A stretch of DNA of 64,000 nt from the NCBI RefSeq assembly GCF_007680605.1, contig NZ_VEIO01000006.1, positions 103,695 to 167,694 on the forward strand, given 5' to 3'. The stretch comes from Paenibacillus xylanexedens. Its GTDB lineage: Bacteria > Bacillota > Bacilli > Paenibacillales > Paenibacillaceae. Positions 34,803 through 43,340 of this stretch are shown here, piece by piece. Within the stretch, counting starts at the first letter, position 1, and each line of letters starts with the position of its first letter. The notes below the pieces were generated by a model. The model searched no databases. It was not told the origin of the DNA and saw nothing but the letters and a program-made list of their open reading frames with translations. Position numbers and translations under genes: made by a program.

Positions 34803-36512
34803 ATGAGAGGCAAAATGAAAGGCAGAATGACAGGAAAAACACCCAAGACGTTCGCAATGTTAATGTTGGCTAGTGCAATGTTGGTTACGGCTGGATGCGG
34901 TAACTCCGGTAGTAAAGAGACTACCGAATCCAGCGGTACCGACCCGATTACGATCTCGTTCTTTGGTGCGGACCCAAGTCCAACCTGGAACAACATGCAG
35001 GATGCCGTTGGTAAAGAAATCACAAAGCAAACCGGCGTTACGATTGAAGCTGAGTATGATGTTAATAATGGCGGTGACCAGAAGGTTGCGCTGATGGCGG
35101 CCAGCGGAGACTATCCAGACATGATTTTCCCAAAAGGAAACTTGTCAAAATTGGTGGATGCAGGTGCAATGATCGACCTCACCGATCTGATTGAGGAGCA
35201 TGCTCCTAACCTGAAAAAAATCTATGGTGATCAGATGAACCGTCTGAAATATAGCACCGAAGATCAAGCGATCTATACCATCCCGACCAACATGGGGGTA
35301 GATAACGTTGTCTTTGACGCTACAGGCGGATTCGAAATCCAGCAAAAGGTATTGAAAGAACTGGGTTACCCTGAAGTAAAAACACTGGAAGATTACGAAA
35401 ATGTACTTCGTGCGTATTATGAAAAACATCCTACCATCGATGGTCAGCCAACGATTCCACTGACGCTGAATGCCGATGACTGGAAAATCATGATTACCGT
35501 CACGAATCCGGCCTTCCAGGCAACGGGTGCACCGGATGATGGGGAGTATTACATCAATCCTGAGACGTATGAAGCGATGCTTCATTATAAACGTCCAGAG
35601 GAGAAAGAATACTTCCGCTGGTTGAACAAAATGTACAACGAAGGTCTCTTGGACAAAGATACATTTGTGCAAAAGGATGACCAGTACAAGTCCAAAATCG
35701 CCAGCGGCCGTGTTCTGGGTCTGATTGATCAGGAGTGGAACTATGGTGAAGCCGAGAATGCGCTCAAATCCGCAGGTAAGGATGACAGCACGTATGCTCA
35801 CTTCTCTGTGTCTCTGAACAAGGACATCGTAGACCATACATTCCAACCAACCGGCTTTGACGGTTACGGCATCGGGATCACGACGTCTGCCAAAGATCCG
35901 GTTCGCATCATCAAGTTCATGGATTGGCTCGCATCCGACGAAGGTCAAGTCCTGAGAAACTGGGGCATTGAAAATGAACATTACAAAGTAGAGGATGGCA
36001 AACGTGTCGTTCCGCAGGATATACAGGATCGTAAAGTAAACGATAACTCCGCATTCACCAAAGAAACGGGTATCGGCATGTATAACATTTTCAGTGCCAG
36101 ATACGGTGATGGCGTGAAGGATGCGACGGACAATTACTTCACAACCAACTTCCCTGAACAGATTCAGGCCGGATACACGGCAGCTGAGAAGGAAACGTTG
36201 AAAGCTTATGGCATTAACACGTGGAAGGATTTCTATCCTGCTGAAGACGATCTGAAGCTGAAAGAGTGGGGGGCAGCGTACAATATGCCCGTACCTTCCG
36301 GTACAGATTACAGTGTGAAATTCCAGAAAACACAGGATATCGTGCGCAAACGTATTCCGGAAGCTGTTCTGACTTCACCGGCGAACTTCGATGCAACCTA
36401 TGATGCATTCCTGGCTGAACTCGACAAAGCCGGTGCAGTGGAGATGGAAAAACAATACACGGAATGGATCAAAGATCGTGTATCCCTGTGGACAGGTAAA
36501 GATGTGAAATAA
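34803..36512 (+). CDS. Solute-binding lipoprotein 3, LplA type
   Basis: 569 residues; a longer basic N-terminus (MRGKMKGRMTGKTPKTF) and lipobox VTAGC. ATG 34803 is chosen for AGGGGAGA upstream; a longer frame from 34722 would lack the signal peptide at its N-terminus. Third tandem paralogue, 139 bases after the second without a visible terminator between, so the two may be cotranscribed. A strong terminator follows. Confidence 0.94.
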   Translation: MRGKMKGRMTGKTPKTFAMLMLASAMLVTAGCGNSGSKETTESSGTDPITISFFGADPSPTWNNMQDAVGKEITKQTGVTIEAEYDVNNGGDQKVALMAASGDYPDMIFPKGNLSKLVDAGAMIDLTDLIEEHAPNLKKIYGDQMNRLKYSTEDQAIYTIPTNMGVDNVVFDATGGFEIQQKVLKELGYPEVKTLEDYENVLRAYYEKHPTIDGQPTIPLTLNADDWKIMITVTNPAFQATGAPDDGEYYINPETYEAMLHYKRPEEKEYFRWLNKMYNEGLLDKDTFVQKDDQYKSKIASGRVLGLIDQEWNYGEAENALKSAGKDDSTYAHFSVSLNKDIVDHTFQPTGFDGYGIGITTSAKDPVRIIKFMDWLASDEGQVLRNWGIENEHYKVEDGKRVVPQDIQDRKVNDNSAFTKETGIGMYNIFSARYGDGVKDATDNYFTTNFPEQIQAGYTAAEKETLKAYGINTWKDFYPAEDDLKLKEWGAAYNMPVPSGTDYSVKFQKTQDIVRKRIPEAVLTSPANFDATYDAFLAELDKAGAVEMEKQYTEWIKDRVSLWTGKDVK

Positions 36513-36558
36513 TAATGTTCATCTTTATTCCAATTTCAAATCGAAGTAATAGGAAACG

Positions 36559-36582
36559 GCCCTCATTGTGAGGGCTTTTTTT
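36559..36582 (+). terminator. Rho-independent terminator after binding protein 3
   Basis: GCCCTCA-TTG-TGAGGGC, followed by seven T. Confidence 0.92.
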
Positions 36583-36621
36583 CTGTAGTTATATCTTTTG
36601 ATAATTCTGTAACGAGAAGCA

Positions 36622-36650
36622 TTGACGTCATTTTTGAAATCGCATATAAT
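36622..36650 (+). promoter_or_regulatory. Promoter for bglA
   Basis: TTGACG (36622-36627), 17-base spacer, TATAAT (36645-36650). Confidence 0.75.
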
Positions 36651-36657
36651 CCTCTTA

Positions 36658-36672
36658 TTGTAAGCACTTCCA
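36658..36672. promoter_or_regulatory. cre site at the bglA transcription start
   Basis: TTGTAAGCACTTCCA overlaps the predicted +1, the same geometry as at binding protein 2. A palindromic TCGAAAACGTTTTAGG site follows at 36741-36756. Confidence 0.6.
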
Positions 36673-36914
36673 GTCAACAAAACAGATAAATTCTAAGTTT
36701 TTCATGTTTACACCTTTGTTATTTTTTTATTTAAGCATGTTCGAAAACGTTTTAGGAAACTAGTTTCGCTATTTGCCTATTTCGGAAGATGAAATAATTT
36801 AAGCGATAAGCGAGATGGAATCAATGGAAATCATGCCTTACATGCATGACCCTATTACTATTGAATGACGTGGGATGCACGATCTGTACGTCATCTGAAA
36901 TGGAGGATTTAGCT

Positions 36915-38261
36915 ATGACGATTTTTCAATTTCCGCAAGATTTCCGGTGGGGGACCGCAACCGCGTCCTATCAGATTGAGGGGGCTGCACAAGAGGGAGG
37001 GCGTGGAGTATCCATCTGGGATACATTCGCACGTACCCCTGGTAAAGTGTTTAACGGTGATAATGGTGATGTTGCGTGTGACAGTTACCACCGCTATGAA
37101 GAAGATATTGCACTAATGAAGAAACTTGGCATTAACACGTATCGTTTCTCTATTGCGTGGCCGCGCATTATTCCAGATGGGGATGGAGAGATCAATCGTG
37201 AAGGATTGGATTTCTATCATCGTTTTGTAGATGCTCTGCTAGATGCTGGTATTGAACCGTTCCTCACACTGTACCATTGGGATTTGCCGCAGACACTGGA
37301 GGATAACGGGGGCTGGGGAAACCGCAGAACGGTGGATGCATTTGTCAAATATGCTGAAGTGATCTTCAAAGAATTTTCAGGCAAAATCAACTTCTGGCTG
37401 ACCTTTAATGAACCATGGTGTATTGCGTTCCTGTCCAACATGCTGGGCATTCATGCACCAGGTAATAAAGATGTGCAAACGGCAATTAACGTGGCTCATG
37501 GTCTACTCGTTGCACATGGTAAAGCTGTTCAGTCCTTCCGCCGTATGGGGATTACCGGTCAGATCGGTATCGCACCTAATGTATGCTGGGCTGAACCATA
37601 TAGTAAATCTGCTGAGGATCAGGCAGCGTGTGACCGCTCTATCGCGCTGAATACAGACTGGTTCCTTGATCCAATCTATAAAGGCTCCTATCCTCAGTTT
37701 CTGGTGGACTGGTTTGCTGAAGCAGGAGCAACTGTACCGATTCAAGATGGAGATATGGAAATTATCTCTGAGCCGATTGACTTGCTTGGCATTAACTATT
37801 ATACGATGGGCATTAACCGTCATAATCCCGAAGCGGGTGTGCTTCAGTCGGAAGAAATGAACATGGGATTGATTAAAACAGATATCGGCTGGCCGGTTGA
37901 ATCACGCGGCCTGTATGAATTTATGCATTACTTGCAAAAGTATGGCAACGTGGATGTGTATATTACCGAGAATGGTGCATGTATTAACGACGATCTGGAA
38001 AATGGTAAAATTAACGACGATCGCCGCATTTCTTATTATGAGCAACATTTGGCGCAGATCCACCGCATTATCAATGATGGCATCAACCTGAAGGGCTATA
38101 TGGCTTGGTCGCTGATGGATAACTATGAGTGGGCTGAAGGTTACCGGATGAGGTTTGGTTTGGTGCATGTTGATTTTCGTTCGCTTGTAAGAACGCCTAA
38201 GGAAAGCTTTTACTGGTATCAAAGCGTGATTAAAAATAATTGGCTGGAGATCCGGAACTAG
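36915..38261 (+). CDS. bglA: Beta-glucosidase, glycoside hydrolase family 1
   Basis: 448 residues, no signal peptide, so intracellular. It hydrolyses terminal beta-glucosides such as cellobiose. Acid/base Glu166 is in LTFNEPW and nucleophile Glu352 in ITENGA; the opening FPQDFRWGTATASYQIEGA is diagnostic of GH1. These positions and the length agree with my recollection of Paenibacillus polymyxa BglA. TGGAGGA precedes the ATG at 36915; an upstream in-frame extension lacks a ribosome site. It shares promoter architecture with the binding-protein genes, so it probably works on the imported sugar. Confidence 0.97.
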   Translation: MTIFQFPQDFRWGTATASYQIEGAAQEGGRGVSIWDTFARTPGKVFNGDNGDVACDSYHRYEEDIALMKKLGINTYRFSIAWPRIIPDGDGEINREGLDFYHRFVDALLDAGIEPFLTLYHWDLPQTLEDNGGWGNRRTVDAFVKYAEVIFKEFSGKINFWLTFNEPWCIAFLSNMLGIHAPGNKDVQTAINVAHGLLVAHGKAVQSFRRMGITGQIGIAPNVCWAEPYSKSAEDQAACDRSIALNTDWFLDPIYKGSYPQFLVDWFAEAGATVPIQDGDMEIISEPIDLLGINYYTMGINRHNPEAGVLQSEEMNMGLIKTDIGWPVESRGLYEFMHYLQKYGNVDVYITENGACINDDLENGKINDDRRISYYEQHLAQIHRIINDGINLKGYMAWSLMDNYEWAEGYRMRFGLVHVDFRSLVRTPKESFYWYQSVIKNNWLEIRN

Positions 38262-38312
38262 ATTCTAAGCGAATGTCTTTTTTAACAGAAATTATTTTTT
38301 CTACTATATATA

Positions 38313-38351
38313 GGCGGTTCTGTCGGACTTCTCCGACAGGCCGTCTTTTTC
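38313..38351 (+). terminator. Rho-independent terminator after bglA
   Basis: CTGTCGGA pairs with TCCGACAG, extended by GGCGGT/GCCGTC, with T-run. Confidence 0.88.
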
Positions 38352-38525
38352 TATTTGTCACAAGTGAAATCGGAACTTACTAAATTGTTCATAAAGGTTA
38401 ACTAAATTTCTGTTATAAAATGATTGTTTTTGGGTTATAAGAAGTATGGTGATGGCGATGATGTATTTGTCAATATGTTTTGGAGAAATAAAGTGTCAAA
38501 AATAAGAAAATAATTTGAACATTTG

Positions 38526-38556
38526 TTGACTAAAATTCATACTGATGTGGTATATT
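38526..38556 (+). promoter_or_regulatory. Promoter for the small membrane protein
   Basis: TTGACT (38526-38531), 19-base spacer, TATATT (38551-38556). The long spacer makes it weaker than its neighbours. Confidence 0.45.
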
Positions 38557-38563
38557 GGTATTA

Positions 38564-38579
38564 GGAAAGCACTTACAAA
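38564..38579. promoter_or_regulatory. cre site downstream of the 38526 promoter
   Basis: GGAAAGCACTTACAAA, 8 bases after the -10 box; AAGCACTTAC is shared with the site at 32716. Confidence 0.6.
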
Positions 38580-38601
38580 AAGGGAAAAGGAAGTGTTTAC
38601 T

Positions 38602-38865
38602 ATGGCATCTAAAACAGCAATGGTCAGCCAATTAGAGCGTAAAGATAAAAATATGCGTCGCGCAGTTTTGACGATGACAGTTCTGGCATGGGTTGCCCTC
38701 ATTACTGGAGTCGTACTGTGCCTGATTAACTTGAATGATTTTAATGATCGCAATTTGGGATTAATGGTAGGCATTGGTTTTCTCGTAGGTAGCGTATTTA
38801 TCTACGTTATTGCCAAATCGATTGGTCTGGTTCATACACGGCATGAAGATGAAGGTGCAGATTAA
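38602..38865 (+). CDS. Small two-helix membrane protein of unknown function
   Basis: 87 residues: a charged N-terminus (QLERKDKNMRR), two hydrophobic helices (about residues 22-42 and 52-72) and an acidic, His-containing tail (HTRHEDEGAD). AAAAGGAAG lies before the ATG at 38602. I do not recognise a family. It stands between bglA and the quinol oxidase operon with its own promoter, a cre site and a terminator, so it is a carbon-source-controlled single gene. Confidence 0.75.
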   Translation: MASKTAMVSQLERKDKNMRRAVLTMTVLAWVALITGVVLCLINLNDFNDRNLGLMVGIGFLVGSVFIYVIAKSIGLVHTRHEDEGAD

Positions 38866-38927
38866 TTATAATCTTGCGTAAAATCGTCCATAATAAGACT
38901 GGAATATTCCCCGGAAATCCAGTCAAT

Positions 38928-38985
38928 AAAGCCCTTTGCGGATTCGTTGACAATTGTTCAACGTGACTGCAAAGGGTTTTATTTT
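38928..38985 (+). terminator. Rho-independent terminator
   Basis: GCCCTTTGC pairs with GCAAAGGGT and an inner CGTTGA with TTCAACG, then TTTTATTTT. A smaller hairpin GACTGGA/TCCAGTC lies just upstream (38898-38924). Confidence 0.75.
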
Positions 38986-39037
38986 GTGACCTGAAGTGTA
39001 AAGATTACAATGTACAAATATCAACCGATCAAGCGAT

Positions 39038-39057
39038 TTGTGAGAAAAAATTCACAC
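39038..39057. promoter_or_regulatory. Rex-like operator before the quinol oxidase operon
   Basis: TTGTGAG-AAAAAA-TTCACAC fits the Rex consensus TTGTGAA-N6-TTCACAA at 12 of 14 defined positions, 130 bases before the first gene. Confidence 0.55.
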
Positions 39058-39187
39058 ATTTAGGGTGTAAAATCGACAAATTTGTTAACATGAACAAAAA
39101 AGTCGCTCGTTTCTGATATCTTTAGTGAGAAGAGAGTAGTATACTGATTTTTTAGTATTAGCGAATATTTAAGGAGAGGGGATCAAA

Positions 39188-40159
39188 ATGAACAAGAAAC
39201 CTAGGTCGCTTATCCGGATTATTATTCCGGTAGTCCTGACGTTGGTTACAATTGCGTTGATTGTCTGGCCAATGCTGGCAGGCGGGCAGTATGTTGTTCT
39301 GGATCCGAAGGGGCCTATTGGCGCTGCACAGAAAGATTTGATTATTATTTCAACTCTTCTGTGTGCTGTTGTCATCGTCCCTGTGTTGATTATGTCTGCA
39401 GTAATCGTTTGGCGTTACCGCGACAAACCAGAAAACAAAAACGAGTACAAGCCAAACTGGGCTCATAGTACAAAGGCGGAAGTCATCTGGTGGACAATTC
39501 CGATTGTCATCATCGGACTTTTGGCCATCGTTACTGTGCGCTACACCTATGATTTGGAGCCTTCCAAACCACTGGCACATGAGAAAGAGCCAATTACGAT
39601 TCAGGTATCTTCACTGGATTGGAAATGGTTGTTCCTCTATCCTGAGCAGGGCATTGCAACAGTTAACACATTGAATATTCCTGCAGACCGGCCTGTGAAA
39701 TTTGAGCTCACTGCGGATTCACCCATGAACTCGTTCTGGATTCCGCAATTGGGTGGACAAATTTACACGATGTCAGGAATGGCAATGACCTTGTATTTGC
39801 AAGCTGACCATGAGGGTCAATACTGGGGTTCAGGCGCGAACTTCACTGGTGAACACTTTGGAGAGATGCGTTTTGATGTCAATGCAACGTCGGATGAAGA
39901 ATTCGATAAATGGGTAGCTGAAGTGAAGCAACAATCCCAGCCAATGACTCAAGAAACGTATGACACGCTGGCTAAGCCAGGAACAAGCAATGTTGCGTAT
40001 TATTCTGCATTCCCTGAAGGACTGTTCCAGAAAATCGTAACTAAATATGTTGTTGACGGTAAAAGTGCTCACAGCAAGCATGAAGGTTCAAGCTCGAACG
40101 AGTCTGCTGTTGGAGATAAATCCTTGTCTGTACCGAAATTAAATACAAGTACGAACTAA
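39188..40159 (+). CDS. cyoA: Quinol oxidase subunit II (CyoA/QoxA-type)
   Basis: 323 residues. Signal anchor plus two transmembrane helices and an external cupredoxin domain. It lacks the CuA cysteine pair, so electrons come from quinol and not cytochrome c. The stretches LEPSKPLAH, DWKWLFLYPEQGIATVN and GGQIYTMSGM resemble E. coli CyoA closely from memory. Its C-terminal tail is Ser/Asn-rich. First gene of a four-gene operon behind a Rex-like box. The name qoxA would be equally defensible. Confidence 0.92.
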   Translation: MNKKPRSLIRIIIPVVLTLVTIALIVWPMLAGGQYVVLDPKGPIGAAQKDLIIISTLLCAVVIVPVLIMSAVIVWRYRDKPENKNEYKPNWAHSTKAEVIWWTIPIVIIGLLAIVTVRYTYDLEPSKPLAHEKEPITIQVSSLDWKWLFLYPEQGIATVNTLNIPADRPVKFELTADSPMNSFWIPQLGGQIYTMSGMAMTLYLQADHEGQYWGSGANFTGEHFGEMRFDVNATSDEEFDKWVAEVKQQSQPMTQETYDTLAKPGTSNVAYYSAFPEGLFQKIVTKYVVDGKSAHSKHEGSSSNESAVGDKSLSVPKLNTSTN

Positions 40160-40180
40160 AGATTCGAAAGGAGGCCCCCA

Positions 40181-42151
40181 ATGTTAGAGAGATTAAAGGA
40201 GTTTGCATCGGAGTTTTTCGTTACCGGCGACCCACTGATCTATGGAGCAGACGTGGCTATCGGGATTACGACCATTGCGATCGTAACGGTGCTGACTTAT
40301 TTCAAAAAATGGGGCTGGCTCTGGCGTAACTGGTTAACTACTGTCGATCACAAAAAGATCGGTATTATGTATATCATTGCTTCCATTATCATGTTGTTCC
40401 GTGGTGGTGTGGATGCATTGATGATGCGTCTGCAGCTGGCTATGCCTAATATGGATTTCTTACATCCAGAACACTATAATCAGGTCTTTACAACACATGG
40501 TACGATCATGATCCTGTTCATGGCGATGCCATTTATGTTCGGTTTGTTTAACGTCATTGTGCCGTTACAGATCGGAGCAAGGGACGTGGCATTCCCGTTC
40601 CTGAACGCACTGAGCTTCTGGTTATTCTTCCTGGGCGCAATGCTGTTCAACCTGTCCTTCGTTATCGGTGGTTCACCGGATGCAGGATGGCTGAGTTACC
40701 CGCCTCTATCGGAGCTGTCACACAGTCCGGGGGTAGGACAGAACTTCTATATATGGGGTATCCAGATATCGGGTATCGGTTCCCTGGCAACCGGTATCAA
40801 CTTTATGGTTACCATCATTAAAATGCGTGCGCCAGGCATGAAATGGATGAAACTGCCGATGTTCACATGGTCGGTATTCTCCACTTGTATCATTATCTTG
40901 TTTGCATTCCCGATCTTGACGGTGACGCTTGCATTGCTCTTCCTCGACAGGTTTGCCGGGGCGCATTTCTTCACGCTTGATCTGGGCGGCAACCCAATGA
41001 TGTATATCAACTTGATCTGGATGTGGGGTCACCCTGAGGTATACATTGTCGTCTTGCCGGCATTTGGTGTGTTCTCCGAGATCGTAAGTACGTTCTCCAA
41101 GAAAAAACTGTTTGGTTATAAATCGATGGTATTCGCGATGTTGATCATCAGCTTCCTGTCCTTCTTCACATGGGCGCATCACTTCTTCACGATGGGTTCC
41201 GGAGCGGACGTGAATGCATTCTTCGCGGTTACGACGATGTTGATTGCCATTCCAACAGGGGTTAAGATATTTAACTGGCTGTTTACGATGTATAAAGGAA
41301 GGATACGCATGGCCACTCCGATGATGTGGACACTTGCCTTTATCCCGTGCTTTATCGTCGGAGGTATGACAGGGGTTCTGTTATCCGTTGCTCCTGCTGA
41401 CTTCCAGTTCCACAACAGTTACTTCCTGATTGCCCACTTCCACCAAGTATTGATCGGTGGCGTTGTCTTTGGATACTTCGCAGGTCTGTACTACTGGTGG
41501 CCAAAAATGTTCGGTTTCCAACTCGAAGAGAAACTGGGTAAATGGGCATTCTGGACTTGGAATATTGGTTTCTATGTGTGCTTCATGCCGCAGTACGCTG
41601 TCGGTCTGATGGGTATGACTCGTCGTCTGAGCACTTACGGCTGGGATACCGGCTGGTGGGAACTGAACTTCGTATCCACAATCGGGGCATTCCTGATGGG
41701 CGTTGGTTTCTTGTTCCAAGTTGCACAAATTGCAGACGGTATTCGCAAATACAAAACACTCAAAGCTTCTGGCGATCCATGGGATGGTCGTACGCTCGAG
41801 TGGTCGATTCCTTCACCAGCTCCAGAATATAACTTCGCTGTTACACCGCGCGGAGATGATGTGGATGAGTGGTGGGAAGAGAAAGAACGTCGTGCGAAAG
41901 GAATTCATCCGCCTGAGCCTGTATATGAGCCAATTCATATGCCGAAAAATTCCTCGATTCCGTTCATTATGTCTGTCTTCTGGTTCGTTGCCGGTTTCGG
42001 CTTCGTCTTTGGATGGCTGTGGATGGCAATCCTCGGACTCGCTGGCGTGGGTATCTGCATGATTGCTCGTTCCTTCTCTTACGATACGGATTATTACATT
42101 CCGGTCGATGAAATCAAGCGTACCGAAGCGTCGTTAAGGGGGTCGGTATAG
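40181..42151 (+). CDS. cyoB: Quinol oxidase subunit I (CyoB/QoxB-type)
   Basis: 656 residues, about 14-15 hydrophobic helices; the heme-copper catalytic subunit that reduces oxygen and pumps protons. Ligands visible: low-spin heme His in FTTHGTIMI, CuB His and crosslinked Tyr in WGHPEVYI, CuB histidines in WAHHFF, and heme histidines in LIAHFHQVLIGG. The C-terminal extension with DPWDGRTLEWS is characteristic of CyoB/QoxB. AAAGGAGG before ATG. Heme type (a or o) cannot be told; no heme O synthase gene is in the operon. Confidence 0.96.
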   Translation: MLERLKEFASEFFVTGDPLIYGADVAIGITTIAIVTVLTYFKKWGWLWRNWLTTVDHKKIGIMYIIASIIMLFRGGVDALMMRLQLAMPNMDFLHPEHYNQVFTTHGTIMILFMAMPFMFGLFNVIVPLQIGARDVAFPFLNALSFWLFFLGAMLFNLSFVIGGSPDAGWLSYPPLSELSHSPGVGQNFYIWGIQISGIGSLATGINFMVTIIKMRAPGMKWMKLPMFTWSVFSTCIIILFAFPILTVTLALLFLDRFAGAHFFTLDLGGNPMMYINLIWMWGHPEVYIVVLPAFGVFSEIVSTFSKKKLFGYKSMVFAMLIISFLSFFTWAHHFFTMGSGADVNAFFAVTTMLIAIPTGVKIFNWLFTMYKGRIRMATPMMWTLAFIPCFIVGGMTGVLLSVAPADFQFHNSYFLIAHFHQVLIGGVVFGYFAGLYYWWPKMFGFQLEEKLGKWAFWTWNIGFYVCFMPQYAVGLMGMTRRLSTYGWDTGWWELNFVSTIGAFLMGVGFLFQVAQIADGIRKYKTLKASGDPWDGRTLEWSIPSPAPEYNFAVTPRGDDVDEWWEEKERRAKGIHPPEPVYEPIHMPKNSSIPFIMSVFWFVAGFGFVFGWLWMAILGLAGVGICMIARSFSYDTDYYIPVDEIKRTEASLRGSV

Positions 42152-42772
42152 ATGGCTCAAGCAGCCGCTAAACACGGTGAGAATCATGCACACGGTCATG
42201 ACCATGGCCACCATGATCCACAGGAAATGAAAATTCTCGGATTCTGGTTCTTCCTGATTTCCGACGTTATCCTGTTCTCCGTATTGTTCGCAACCTTCAT
42301 TGTGTTGCGTGACAATACGGCGGGCGGACCGATTTTGTCTGAACTGATCAAAATGCCTGGTGTTATTGCTGAAACCTTCTTGTTGCTCACAAGTTCATTC
42401 ACGAGCGGACTTGCGGTTCTGGCAATGAACCAAGGCAAAGTAAAACAATTGATTAACTGGTTGATCGTTACAGCCGTTCTGGGTGCAGGCTTCCTTGCCC
42501 TGGAGATCTATGAGTTTGTTGAGATGGTTCACGAAGGATTCAGCTACACAACAAGTGCAGCATCCGGCGCGTTCTTTACCCTGGTAGGTACTCACGGACT
42601 TCACGTATCGCTCGGTTTGATCTGGATGATCGGCTTAATGTTCCAACTGAAAAAACGGGGTATTACCGATGTCACTCGTGGTAAAATCAACGTAATCAGC
42701 TTGTACTGGCACTTCTTGGACGTTGTATGGATCTTCCTCCTGACCATCGTCTATCTGATGGGGGTGATGTAG
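42152..42772 (+). CDS. cyoC: Quinol oxidase subunit III (CyoC/QoxC-type)
   Basis: 206 residues, five hydrophobic helices and a His-rich N-terminus (AKHGENHAHGHDHGHHD). It begins at the base after the subunit I stop codon, so translation is tightly coupled. Subunit III stabilises the proton pump. The ending WHFLDVVWIFLLTIVYLMG is typical. Confidence 0.95.
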   Translation: MAQAAAKHGENHAHGHDHGHHDPQEMKILGFWFFLISDVILFSVLFATFIVLRDNTAGGPILSELIKMPGVIAETFLLLTSSFTSGLAVLAMNQGKVKQLINWLIVTAVLGAGFLALEIYEFVEMVHEGFSYTTSAASGAFFTLVGTHGLHVSLGLIWMIGLMFQLKKRGITDVTRGKINVISLYWHFLDVVWIFLLTIVYLMGVM

Positions 42773-43102
42773 ATGGCACAGCACAACGCACATGATTCTC
42801 ATGGCCATGAACAACATGGTTCCCTGAAGTCTTATGTCATCGGCTTCATACTGTCCATCGTTCTGACCATCATTCCTCTGGTAGTGGTGCTGAACGACAT
42901 GATGGGTAAAACAGGAACGATGATTGTTATTTTGGGAACTGCGGCACTGCAGTTTGTCGTTCAACTCTTCTTCTTCATGCATATCCGTGAAACAGAGAAA
43001 CCTCGCTGGAACGTGATGGCTCTCATTTTCGGATTGCTGATGATGTTGACCATCGTTATTGGTTCGATCTGGATCATGCTGAACAACGCAGTTGCACATT
43101 AA
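42773..43102 (+). CDS. cyoD: Quinol oxidase subunit IV (CyoD/QoxD-type)
   Basis: 109 residues, three hydrophobic helices after a His-rich N-terminus (HNAHDSHGHEQHG). It starts at the base following the subunit III stop. The FFMHIRETEKPRWN loop is diagnostic of CyoD. It helps assembly of the CuB site. Last gene of the operon, followed by a terminator. Confidence 0.93.
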   Translation: MAQHNAHDSHGHEQHGSLKSYVIGFILSIVLTIIPLVVVLNDMMGKTGTMIVILGTAALQFVVQLFFFMHIRETEKPRWNVMALIFGLLMMLTIVIGSIWIMLNNAVAH

Positions 43103-43114
43103 TAGTCTTTAACG

Positions 43115-43160
43115 AGAACCTTCTTGTCTGAATTTCAGACAGGAAGGTTCTTTTTTTTTC
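43115..43160 (+). terminator. Rho-independent terminator of the oxidase operon
   Basis: AGAACCTTC and GTCTGAA pair with TTCAGAC and GAAGGTTCT, followed by nine T. Confidence 0.93.
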
Positions 43161-43340
43161 AATTAGGCCTGATGGCAGTAAGGTTACAAACCGATAAAGA
43201 CTTTATAGGGATGATTTGTGGGAGGGGCTGGAGCGAAACTTTAAATTTAGGATTTTAAAATCAGTGATGTAATCTCGAGCAAAATAAGATTTTGTAATAA
43301 CTTTTGCATAGTCTACGGTTCAATAAAAAGGAGAATAGCG

